Notes under the pieces: generated by a model
Told to the model about the DNA's origin: nothing
Seen by the model: only the letters and a program-made list of their open reading frames with translations
Databases searched by the model: none
Translations under genes and position numbers: made by a program
NCBI GenBank assembly: GCA_937894795.1
Contig: CALCQV010000106.1
Coordinates: 1-5,358 of the forward strand
DNA from: an uncultured Bacteroidales bacterium
GTDB taxonomy: Bacteria; Bacteroidota; Bacteroidia; Bacteroidales; Lentimicrobiaceae
DNA length: 5,358 nt
Reading direction: 5' to 3'
Part shown: piece after piece, positions 1-5,358 of the stretch
Layout of the letters: each line of letters begins with the position of its first letter
How positions within the stretch are numbered: position 1 is the first letter of the stretch

Positions 1-150
1 CGGTTACAGTGATGAAGTAAGTGGTATCACCAGTATTCCATTCATAGGAGGCATAACCGGGTGTTGCTTCCAATTGGTATGACTGTTCAAAGGGGATGGT
101 ATCCTGTGTTGTGTTGATGGCAGGGAAGTTGGCTGCAGGTGGTGGTATTA
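1..150 (-). repeat. Left copy of a near-identical repeat shared with 4379-4528
   Basis: By eye alignment, bases 1-150 match 4379-4528 without gaps and with about 14 substitutions, roughly 91% identity. The first 30 bases are identical. Both copies encode the start of the last Ig-like domain in the same frame, with about 41 of 47 residues identical (PPAANFPA, DTIPFEQ and ASYEWNTGDTTYFITVT are shared). The similarity falls abruptly just after base 150. Because the match is best at the window edge it very probably continues to the left. Confidence 0.9.
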
Positions 151-3100
151 CTGTGACATTAAACACTGCCGTATCGGCACAGCCAATGGGGTCGGTTACT
201 CTTACCTTATACGGACCGGCATCTGTGGTTTTGGCCGATAAGACGACATAGAAATTGCTATTATAAGGCTGCCCGTTGGGCAACACCCATTCATAAGTCA
301 ATGGTTCTGTTCCCTGTGCAATGGCACTTACCCATAATATGTCTCCTTCACATACTTTAGGATCATCCTTTGTAATCACAGGCGGGTTTACCGCTAGTAC
401 CTGTCCAATGGTGAATTCAATATCATCAATATTTCCATACTCACCCGTGAACCATGTCATAGAGGGCGCCTGATCCCAGGTAACGAAACTGGATCCGGAA
501 TTTGTTGCCCTAAATACCAACTCAAACAGCAGTGCCGTGTCTTGTATGGATATTGATACATTGGAATTCCATGTGGCAACAATGCGCCCTAAGGCAGGAT
601 AATCTGTAAAGTCAAGTCCGCTCAATAAGGAATTAACACTGCCGGGGTATGTTCCTAGGCAGCCTAAGTCCGAGGGGTCATAATTAAGTGTTGCTGAAAA
701 GCCATTTACCCCGGTAAAATTCTTTACTTTAACCGGTACCCTGATGGATGTTCCCATACATGCCTGACCATTCCCTGCAATAGCTGTCAGGGTAATCCCC
801 GATATACTTTCAACCTCAATGTCTCCTTCTGTAAAACAGCCGTTTTCATCCTCTACCATGTAATGATAAATTCCTGCTGCCAATCCGGTGAACAGGTTGG
901 TGGACTGTGTGATATTTTCAAGGGTATAATTGAGTGCTCCAAAGCCTGTGGCATTGAGGGTCACTGTCCCATCGGCATTGGTGCCTGTAGCCGGTGTAAA
1001 CTCGGGTGTAACCACCGGACCTGAAAGATCTTCAATTGTTATGGGGTTATGCTTCCACACTGCCTGACAGCCACTGCTGTCGGTAACCTTAATGTTGTAA
1101 GCATCGGGGGGTAGATTATTGAACTCCCACTGATTAGGTATATAGTTTGTCCCATTGTCAATGGAGTAATCAAGCATATCGCCCAGTCCATTCACAGCCA
1201 TGATGGTGATAGAACCGTTATTCTGTCCGCAATAAGAGGGTTGAAATACAACCGTATCTATCAGTATCTCACCTGCATCCGATATTTCAAATTGTTCGAG
1301 TAAATTAGTACAACCATTTCCATCCGTTGCATAGAAGAAGTAGTTGTTAACCGGTAAATCGTAAATATCAAAGCCTGTTTCAAGCACATTGCCATCCACA
1401 TCCCTCCACTCAACACTAATGGGATCAGTACCTGTTACTGTCAATCCCCTGATAGCCCCAGTTGAGCCGCCGCAGGTGGTGGGTGAGATTATAAGGTTTG
1501 TGGTATCGAGGACAGGTTTTGGAAACAAACTTATTTTTATTGTATCTGAGGCATAACAACCCGCATTGTTTCTGACCCTTACCCAATAGGTTCCGGTATC
1601 AGATACTGTAATCGTATTCAGGTTAGGACCAAATGCTCCGGTACTCCATGAATAAGCACCCTGTTCACTGCCTGCATTCAGTTCAGTGTATGCACCTTCA
1701 CATTTTTGAATGTCACTGCCAAGATCGGGCTCAGGAGCAGCCTCAACAGTAATCACCCTGGAAGTATGCTCATACCTGCCCATTGGATTATTTGGCGTGG
1801 GGGAATACCATACATCTACAATCACTTCAAAATCACCCGCATGAGTGAAATAATGGGTAGGACTTAATTCAGTTGAAACACTGTCAATACCTGCTTCAGG
1901 ATCACTGAATACCCATCTTATGGAATCAGGTACTGGATTGAAGTTAGGCTTAAACGTAACACCATTCTCCTTTCCAGCACAGTTGCCTTCCCATTCAAAA
2001 CGGAATAAGTGGTCTAGAAGGATATTGGGGAAACACCATCTTACCTGGTTACTTCCTAAATCTATTGCATCCTTTTGATAAGAACACTCCAAACCACGCT
2101 TCCATGGCTTGTGAATAACACTTACTTTATAATAATCTGGCGGATCACCTTCAAGAAAAGAACAATATATTTTACCATCGGTCGCTAATTGAAGTCCAAC
2201 TCCTGGCCCTCTATTTGGAGACTCTGGGTTTATAAGTATTGCAGATTGAGCAAAAGCAATTTGATCCTCAATTTTACTCATATCATACTGGTAAATATCA
2301 ATTCCATCAATAGGAGCGCCTGCTGTTCTTGTAAATGCAATGTACGCTAGTTTGGAGTCTGGTGAAAACTCAACACCGAAAGGATGCAATTTTGTTGCTG
2401 CCTCATCTAATTTCATGATATAATATAAGTATGTAATCTCACCCGTTTCGTCATTAAACCTGCAAATTTCAGTTATAAATTGAGGATTTGAATCCATATA
2501 CGCTGAAAAAAGATATTTTTTATCATACGATACTTTCATATAACCCCTTGTCTCTGAAGAGAAAGTATAAAATGGTGGAGCATCACTTATAACAGGATTA
2601 ACGTTAAGGCCAGTTGATGATAACAGAAACGATGCATATTTATCTTCAATGGTTTTCCGTGTTATAATCCATATACTCTGCTCATTTTTATGTATAACCG
2701 CTGTTAATTTCTCTTGTGCATCGTAGGCTGCATTTAATAAAGTTTTTCGTTGTGTTACTCTACCTAAACCATTATCTTGGGAAAGATCAATGATGCTATA
2801 CCACAACCCATACTCTCCATTAGAAGAATGAGTTCCCCTCCCAACACAAAAAAGGTAATAAATATTTTCTGATCCTGGTAATTTTACAAATAATACTCTT
2901 TGGGTTACAAGATAATCATCTTCAAATAGATTGTCACCATTAGACATTATATTATGTTCACGATTAAATACCTTTGTTCCGTTAGAATAAAACAGCAGAT
3001 TACCCAGGCTATCACAAATTACTGCAGTACCAAGCATAGTATTAACATCAGAGTTAGTTATAACTTGAGGTTCCCCTGTGTTAAAATCTAAGCCAGCACC

Positions 3101-3187
3101 ATAACCAAAGTACCAGATATTTGCTTCTTTTTGAGCAAAAAGAAGTGAGCTGTTTATTAATAGAAATAGAATTAGTGTTGTTCTCAT
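1..3187 (-). CDS. Giant modular T9SS-type surface protein (propeller, PKD/Ig, SprB-like, cohesin-like), 3' end beyond window
   Basis: The frame is open without a stop from ATG at 3187 to the left edge, giving 1062 residues without the C-terminus. Residues 1-19 are a signal peptide ending LLFAQ. Residues 20-385 form a beta-propeller-like domain that begins NIWYFGYGAGLDFN and carries FSPDSKLAYIA and GLQLATDGKIY, phrases typical of Bacteroidota surface proteins. A PKD domain follows (394-482), then an Ig-like domain (483-562), three SprB-like repeats (563-797, each with a GC near the end), a cohesin-like domain (about 797-936), an Ig-like domain (936-1017) and the start of another (from 1018). 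It is a paralogue of the gene at 4032-5358, so I infer that it ends in a type B sorting domain and is exported by T9SS. ATG 3187 is chosen because the signal peptide starts there; no Shine-Dalgarno is seen, which is normal for the phylum. The exact function is unknown; an adhesin or binding protein is plausible. Confidence 0.94.
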   Translation of the reverse strand, partial: MRTTLILFLLINSSLLFAQKEANIWYFGYGAGLDFNTGEPQVITNSDVNTMLGTAVICDSLGNLLFYSNGTKVFNREHNIMSNGDNLFEDDYLVTQRVLFVKLPGSENIYYLFCVGRGTHSSNGEYGLWYSIIDLSQDNGLGRVTQRKTLLNAAYDAQEKLTAVIHKNEQSIWIITRKTIEDKYASFLLSSTGLNVNPVISDAPPFYTFSSETRGYMKVSYDKKYLFSAYMDSNPQFITEICRFNDETGEITYLYYIMKLDEAATKLHPFGVEFSPDSKLAYIAFTRTAGAPIDGIDIYQYDMSKIEDQIAFAQSAILINPESPNRGPGVGLQLATDGKIYCSFLEGDPPDYYKVSVIHKPWKRGLECSYQKDAIDLGSNQVRWCFPNILLDHLFRFEWEGNCAGKENGVTFKPNFNPVPDSIRWVFSDPEAGIDSVSTELSPTHYFTHAGDFEVIVDVWYSPTPNNPMGRYEHTSRVITVEAAPEPDLGSDIQKCEGAYTELNAGSEQGAYSWSTGAFGPNLNTITVSDTGTYWVRVRNNAGCYASDTIKISLFPKPVLDTTNLIISPTTCGGSTGAIRGLTVTGTDPISVEWRDVDGNVLETGFDIYDLPVNNYFFYATDGNGCTNLLEQFEISDAGEILIDTVVFQPSYCGQNNGSITIMAVNGLGDMLDYSIDNGTNYIPNQWEFNNLPPDAYNIKVTDSSGCQAVWKHNPITIEDLSGPVVTPEFTPATGTNADGTVTLNATGFGALNYTLENITQSTNLFTGLAAGIYHYMVEDENGCFTEGDIEVESISGITLTAIAGNGQACMGTSIRVPVKVKNFTGVNGFSATLNYDPSDLGCLGTYPGSVNSLLSGLDFTDYPALGRIVATWNSNVSISIQDTALLFELVFRATNSGSSFVTWDQAPSMTWFTGEYGNIDDIEFTIGQVLAVNPPVITKDDPKVCEGDILWVSAIAQGTEPLTYEWVLPNGQPYNSNFYVVLSAKTTDAGPYKVRVTDPIGCADTAVFNVTVIPPPAANFPAINTTQDTIPFEQSYQLEATPGYASYEWNTGDTTYFITVT
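380..802 (-). other. Cohesin-like domain of the left surface protein
   Basis: Residues about 796-936 match the cohesin beta-sandwich pattern: an opening SIRVPVKVKNFTGVNGFSAT followed by LNYDPSDLGCLG, then GRIVATWN and DTALLFELVFRAT. The V-P-V-x-V-x-N, G-x-x-G-F and L-x-Y-D-P features are the usual landmarks of the first half, and the DT-x-L-x-x-L-x-F segment of the second. In cellulosomes cohesins bind dockerins. In Bacteroidota surface proteins the same fold is frequent and its partner is generally unknown, so a dockerin ligand should not be assumed here. Confidence 0.7.
797..1501 (-). other. Three consecutive SprB-like repeats in the left surface protein
   Basis: Residues 563-642, 643-722 and 723-797 share one plan: an opening with CGGSTG, CGQNNG or TGTNADG followed by hydrophobic strands, a centre such as DLPVNNYFFYATD, NLPPDAYNIKVTD or GLAAGIYHYMVED, and a closing GC. 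This is the SprB repeat pattern, in which a C-x-G-x-x-x-G opening is followed by L-P/A-x-G-x-Y-x-x-x-V-x-D-x-x-GC. The third copy lacks the first cysteine. Such repeats build extended stalks on T9SS-exported adhesins such as SprB. The copies are diverged at residue level, so they are old repeats rather than a recent expansion. Confidence 0.75.
2033..3130 (-). other. N-terminal beta-propeller-like domain of the left surface protein
   Basis: Residues 20-385 lie between the signal peptide and the PKD domain. Repeated short strands and Gly/Asp turns are visible, with phrases such as LGNLLFYSNGTKVFNR, SFLEGDPPDYYKVSVIHKPW and RWCFPNIL. This is the N-terminal domain often seen in Bacteroidota proteins that end in CHU_C; it is usually related to WD40 or TolB-like propellers. 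I recognise the sequence style but cannot count blades with certainty, and I see no catalytic residues. The DNA here is clearly more AT-rich than the downstream repeat region. Confidence 0.65.
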
Positions 3188-3201
3188 AATTTAAACATTA
3201 G

Positions 3202-3233
3202 GAGGGTGTAATTCAATGGAGAATTACACCCTC
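3202..3233 (-). terminator. Perfect 13-bp hairpin between the small gene and the left surface gene
   Basis: GAGGGTGTAATTC at 3202-3214 and GAATTACACCCTC at 3221-3233 are exact reverse complements around a 6-base loop. On the minus strand the hairpin starts 7 bases after the stop codon at 3241 and ends 14 bases before ATG 3187. It is placed like an intrinsic terminator for the 136-residue gene, but the tail is CTAATGTTTAAATT rather than a clean U run. It could instead be a partial terminator, an RNA-stabilising 3' structure, or a hairpin controlling initiation of the next gene. The stem is certain; its role is inferred. Confidence 0.55.
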
Positions 3234-3240
3234 AAAGGTC

Positions 3241-3651
3241 TTATTCCAAAGTCAATGTTGGGTTTCCAAGATTGATTATACCTTCACAATTTGTATAAGA
3301 TGTCTCTTGTTTACGACAGGCTGGAAGTTGGGTATCAATGGATACCTTAGCAACAGTATATATCACTTTAAAACACGGTTCTTTCTGATCTTCGGTGCAT
3401 AACTGATTAGTAATACAAAAAGTGTAGCTTGTATTATTAGTTGATAAAACCTCGGTATGGTTAAATATTGTTTGTGTGGGTGTTGTGCATTCATCAATGA
3501 CAGTTAAGTTTGCAACATAAACGGTATTATCATCAGGATAAACGCAATCTCCTATCCAACTCACTGTTATTTCTTTCCAGCACTGGGCATTAAGTGTATT
3601 GATTCCGGCCATTGCCAGTAATAAGAATGTGGTAACTATTAGTTTTTTCAT
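3241..3651 (-). CDS. Small secreted cysteine-rich protein, family not recognised
   Basis: This is an intact 136-codon ORF from ATG 3651 to TAA at 3241. MKKLIVTTFLLLAMAGINTL followed by NA-QCW is a clear Sec signal peptide with probable cleavage after Ala22. It is not a lipoprotein, because the residue before Cys24 is Gln and no lipobox is present. The mature part of about 114 residues has eight cysteines (24, 36, 55, 79, 85, 93, 112, 122), an even number that would suit four disulfides in the periplasm or outside the cell. Alternating hydrophobic stretches (VYVANLTVID, FKVIYTVAKVSID) suggest a small beta-sandwich. There is no T9SS sorting domain, no dockerin-type calcium repeat and no enzyme motif that I can see. 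It sits in the same direction between two giant surface genes, 53 bp before the next one, so a partner or accessory role is possible but unproven. Its DNA is AT-rich like the start of the left gene. The leader has no Shine-Dalgarno. Confidence 0.85.
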   Translation of the reverse strand: MKKLIVTTFLLLAMAGINTLNAQCWKEITVSWIGDCVYPDDNTVYVANLTVIDECTTPTQTIFNHTEVLSTNNTSYTFCITNQLCTEDQKEPCFKVIYTVAKVSIDTQLPACRKQETSYTNCEGIINLGNPTLTLE

Positions 3652-3670
3652 CTTCTATTTAATTTAAAAA

Positions 3671-3757
3671 TTAATAATACCCCGGCATTTGTATCCTCAC
3701 TTCCACCATTTCTTTTATCGACTTATGGTGGAAACCAATGCCGGTAGCCGGCAACAT
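3671..3757 (-). other. Possible 28-codon leader ORF before the small gene
   Basis: ATG 3757 to TAA 3671 encodes MLPATGIGFHH, then KSIKEMVEVRIQMPGYY. It ends 19 bases before ATG 3651 and covers nearly the whole nested inverted repeat, so its translation would affect that structure. There is no homology that I recognise, no Shine-Dalgarno, and the length is well within what occurs by chance. It is listed as a candidate only. Confidence 0.18.
3682..3744 (-). repeat. Nested inverted repeat in the leader of the small gene
   Basis: Two perfect arm pairs are nested: CCGGCATT 3682-3689 with AATGCCGG 3737-3744 (8 bp), and TTCCACCAT 3701-3709 with ATGGTGGAA 3725-3733 (9 bp, 15-base loop). The internal bulge is asymmetric, 11 bases on one side and 3 on the other. 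A competing hairpin, TGCCGG 3739-3744 with CCGGCA 3748-3753 (6 bp, 3-base loop), uses the same bases as the outer stem, so the two cannot form together. The structure lies 31-102 bases upstream of ATG 3651. It may be a regulatory leader RNA or a copy of a dispersed palindromic repeat; the sequence alone does not decide. Confidence 0.5.
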
Positions 3758-3840
3758 AATGCGAGCAACAAAAATTAACCGGTGGGATTATCGCCGAACA
3801 ATTTTTTATTAGCCTTTTCAATTCAGCGTTTGCTGTCATA

Positions 3841-3963
3841 ACTTCGTTTTGATATAAGGGCAATCAAATATAAGAAAAACATTGCAGTGATTAGCGACTT
3901 GCGCACTGATTATCTGTCTTCCTATTCCATTTTGAACCATAAGATTCCCGAGTAAAACGAAGT
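3841..3963. repeat. Spaced 10-bp inverted repeat in the intergenic region
   Basis: ACTTCGTTTT at 3841-3850 and AAAACGAAGT at 3954-3963 are perfect reverse complements, 103 bases apart. The interval encloses the candidate -7 element. I see no target-site duplication at the outer ends, so evidence for a miniature mobile element is poor. It may be coincidence or long-range pairing in the transcript. Confidence 0.35.
3865..3872 (-). promoter_or_regulatory. Candidate Bacteroidota -7 promoter element (TATATTTG)
   Basis: Read on the minus strand, 3872-3865 is TATATTTG, an exact match to the Bacteroidota sigma-ABfr -7 consensus TAnnTTTG. It would start a transcript near 3858 and give the 136-residue gene a leader of about 200 bases containing the nested inverted repeat. 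The usual TTTG at about -33 is not present at the right distance. An 8-base degenerate match can occur by chance, so support is weak. Confidence 0.28.
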
Positions 3964-4012
3964 GAAATCGAGGGATTGAACCACTCTTGCCAGCACCAGG
4001 CATTCGGTGAAT

Positions 4013-4032
4013 AACATTGAACAACATTGAAC
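4013..4032. repeat. Tandem 10-bp direct repeat at the 3' end of the right surface gene
   Basis: AACATTGAAC occurs twice head to tail (4013-4022 and 4023-4032). On the minus strand the repeat begins with the last base of the TAG stop codon at 4034-4032 and runs into the 3' untranslated region. It is too short for a confident role; replication slippage is the simplest origin. Confidence 0.55.
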
Positions 4033-5358
4033 TATTTAACTAGCGCCACACTCCCCTTCAACTTAAAAACCTTCCCCACCACATTCGAATAGGTTATCAC
4101 CCAGTTATATACTCCTGCAGGCTCATCCTTCCCATCCCAGCCTTTTGAAGGATCACTGGTTTCAAAGAACAACTGACCCCATCGGTTATAGATACTCATG
4201 TTGAACTGCCTTACCTGCTCCGCATCAACCACCGGCTTGAACACATCATTCAACCCATCGCCGTTTGGCGTGAAGGCATTGGGCACATTTACTGGGAACC
4301 AGGTGTTGACCATCATTACTGCAGTGGTGTCAGTGCAGCCTTCTGCTGTTTGGATGATTACCGAGTATTCACCTTCTTCGGTTACAGTGATGAAGTAAGT
4401 GGTATCACCGGTATTCCATTCATAGGAGGCAAAGCCGGGTGTTGCTTCCAACAGGTATGGCTGCTCGAAGGGGATGGTATCATGTGTCGGGTTGGTGGCA
4501 GGGAAGTTGGCTGCGGGTGGTGATATTACATCCAGTGTTACAGTATCTTGTACCACGCAGTTGTACTGATCCGTTACTTTAACGATGTATTCACCTGCAT
4601 TTTGTGGGCCTACACCAAATAGCCATATGGAAGTTTCGTTGCTTGTTGTTCCATCCGGCTCAATCCACTCATGTGTATATGGAGGCACTCCCAGAAAAGC
4701 ATCTCCCGATATTACCGCTAAGGCTCCTTCACACACTTTCTTATCACCGTTGGTTACTACCACCGGCGGGTCGCTGATCATGATATTGCCATCAACGGGC
4801 GTGCAGGGGATGTTCATCCCATTCTCATCTTTAAAATAACTGCTGCCCGACATATCCCAGTTAACATCGGCTACGCCCGTTTGTCGGGTTTCAAAGATCA
4901 AATGAACCAAACTTACCGTATCACTCAATGCCAGCGGTTGTGCTCCATGCCATTCCAGCTCTATCCTGCCGGTGAACTCTGTTACCGTCAGGTCATTATG
5001 AAACTGCCCGTCAAATCCGATACAGTCCAACAGCAGGCTGTTAAAAAGCACAGTTGCCTTAAAGTCCTTTACTCCGTTCAGGTTGCTCACCTTAAGCTCT
5101 GAGGTTGCCAGCTTGTGCAGGCACTGCCTGTCATCACCGGCCATGGCTGATAACTGATAGCCCGTTTCTGATGTGACGGTTACAGTTAATGTGGTGTCGC
5201 ATCCATACTTGTCGGTGATGGTTACATAATAAACATCCGGTGCCAATTCTTCAAAATAGCCTGTATCCTGTGCCATTCCACCATTGAGCTGATAGTACAG
5301 GCTATCGCCTGCAGCAATCACTGTAATCGTCCCATCGGCATTGCTTCCCGTTGCTGCG
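4032..5358 (-). CDS. T9SS type B sorting domain-containing surface protein, 5' end beyond window
   Basis: The frame is open from the right edge (first full codon at 5357) to TAG at 4034-4032, giving 441 residues of the C-terminal part. A GTG at 5321 is not the start: the 12 codons before it read AATGSNADGTIT, matching the paralogue's TPATGTNADGTVT, so coding continues upstream. The visible order is the end of a SprB-like repeat (1-66, with YGC), a cohesin-like domain (67-195, LKVSNLNGVKDFKAT, then GRIELEW), an Ig-like domain (about 196-279, opening KKVCEG), a second Ig-like domain (280-352, ASYEWNTGDTTYF) and a type B C-terminal domain (354-441). The latter directs export through the outer membrane by T9SS, after Sec transport, and is usually removed or anchored at the surface. 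It is a paralogue of the gene at 1-3187 with the same order of C-terminal modules. The ligand and precise function cannot be read from this part. Confidence 0.95.
   Translation of the reverse strand, partial: AATGSNADGTITVIAAGDSLYYQLNGGMAQDTGYFEELAPDVYYVTITDKYGCDTTLTVTVTSETGYQLSAMAGDDRQCLHKLATSELKVSNLNGVKDFKATVLFNSLLLDCIGFDGQFHNDLTVTEFTGRIELEWHGAQPLALSDTVSLVHLIFETRQTGVADVNWDMSGSSYFKDENGMNIPCTPVDGNIMISDPPVVVTNGDKKVCEGALAVISGDAFLGVPPYTHEWIEPDGTTSNETSIWLFGVGPQNAGEYIVKVTDQYNCVVQDTVTLDVISPPAANFPATNPTHDTIPFEQPYLLEATPGFASYEWNTGDTTYFITVTEEGEYSVIIQTAEGCTDTTAVMMVNTWFPVNVPNAFTPNGDGLNDVFKPVVDAEQVRQFNMSIYNRWGQLFFETSDPSKGWDGKDEPAGVYNWVITYSNVVGKVFKLKGSVALVK
4035..4298 (-). other. T9SS type B sorting domain (CHU_C, gliding motility-associated C-terminal domain)
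   Basis: The last 88 residues contain the hallmark VPNAFTPNGDGLNDVFKP, then MSIYNRWGQLFFET, KGWDGKDEPAGVYNWVI and the ending KLKGSVALVK. These are the characteristic blocks of the roughly 85-90 residue type B family, and the domain is full length up to the stop codon. The name 'gliding motility-associated' reflects the family's history and does not show that this organism glides. Confidence 0.95.
4379..4528 (-). repeat. Right copy of the near-identical repeat shared with 1-150
   Basis: This encodes the start of the last Ig-like domain of the right surface protein and aligns without gaps to 1-150 with about 14 substitutions. Just upstream in the reading direction (above 4528) the two genes resemble each other only moderately, at the level expected of old paralogues. 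Confidence 0.9.
4773..5159 (-). other. Cohesin-like domain of the right surface protein
   Basis: Fragment residues 67-195 correspond to the cohesin-like domain of the left protein in the same place in the module order. Shared landmarks are LKVSNLNGVKDFKAT (first strands), an aliphatic strand ending LDCIGF, TGRIELEW, and DTVSLVHLIFET near the end. The Y-D-P triplet of the left copy is replaced (LFNSLLLDC), so this copy is more diverged from the cohesin consensus. Confidence 0.6.

Larger units (their letters stand above)
3652..4031. other. 380-bp intergenic region with structured leader, no supported gene
   Basis: Between the stop of the right surface gene and ATG 3651 there is no ORF with convincing coding character. 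The longest, minus strand 4027-3836 (63 codons), has no signal peptide or recognisable family. The region holds, in minus-strand order, a tandem 10-bp repeat right after the stop, a long-range 10-bp inverted repeat, a candidate -7 promoter element, nested inverted repeats near the small gene, and a short AT-rich stretch before its start. No strong intrinsic terminator for the right gene was found and no tRNA or known riboswitch is recognisable. Confidence 0.7.

Noticed and set aside
3885..3912. CAGTG/CACTG inverted pair and a repeated TGATTA
   Set aside because: Five-base arms with mismatched interiors are expected by chance in a region of this size.
3943..3978. GATTCCCGAG ... CGAGGGATT, resembling the ends of a dispersed palindromic repeat
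   Set aside because: Only about four contiguous base pairs form between the arms, so it is too weak to annotate without seeing other copies.
3966..3990. GGTTCAATCCC on the minus strand, resembling a tRNA T-arm
   Set aside because: The five bases on either side of the loop do not pair, and no acceptor, D or anticodon arms can be built around it.
3988..4008. Possible terminator for the right gene (TGCC/GGCA and CACC/GGTG arms)
   Set aside because: The stems are only four base pairs, overlap each other and are not followed by a U run.
3836..4027. 63-codon minus-strand ORF containing GAGKSG, which looks like part of a Walker A motif
   Set aside because: The motif is short, has no strand before it and no Walker B after it. 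The ORF lies wholly in an intergenic region with repeats and begins inside the tandem repeat. Chance is the best explanation.
4198..5102. Plus-strand ORFs at 4198-4398, 4585-4839 and 4881-5102
   Set aside because: They are antisense to a clearly coding frame with recognisable domains, and none has a signal peptide, a domain or a plausible start context.

Overview
The window looks like chromosomal DNA from a member of the Bacteroidota. The evidence is a type B sorting domain of the type IX secretion system (T9SS; the 'gliding motility-associated C-terminal' or CHU_C family), SprB-like, PKD/Ig-like and cohesin-like modules in very large secreted proteins, and starts without Shine-Dalgarno sequences in AT-rich leaders. 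I cannot assign a genus. All real genes read on the minus strand, so the biological order runs from right to left.

Layout on the minus strand: (1) 5358-4032 is the C-terminal 441 codons of a large modular surface protein; its start lies beyond the right edge. Its order is SprB-like end, cohesin-like domain, Ig-like, Ig-like, type B sorting domain, stop. (2) 4031-3652 is a 380-bp non-coding gap with a candidate -7 element, several inverted repeats and a possible 28-codon leader ORF. (3) 3651-3241 encodes a 136-residue secreted protein with eight cysteines in the mature part and no recognised family. (4) 3240-3188 is a 53-bp gap holding a perfect 13-bp hairpin. (5) 3187-1 is the first 1062 codons of a second giant surface protein. 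Its order is signal peptide, beta-propeller-like domain, PKD, Ig-like, three SprB-like repeats, cohesin-like domain, Ig-like, and the start of a last Ig-like domain, where the left edge cuts it.

The two large genes are paralogues with the same module order at the C-terminal side. Most of the shared part is diverged, but the last 150 bp visible in the left copy (1-150) match 4379-4528 with about 14 differences. This points to recent recombination or gene conversion of the C-terminal part. The left gene therefore very probably ends, outside the window, in the same type B sorting domain.

The likely joint role is a set of T9SS-exported cell-surface or secreted proteins, perhaps adhesive, with a small secreted protein between them. 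No enzyme active site, ligand or pathway can be read from the sequence. No RNA gene, CRISPR array, insertion sequence or transposase was found. The most unusual parts are the sharp identity boundary, the cysteine-rich orphan gene, and the structured leader in front of it.
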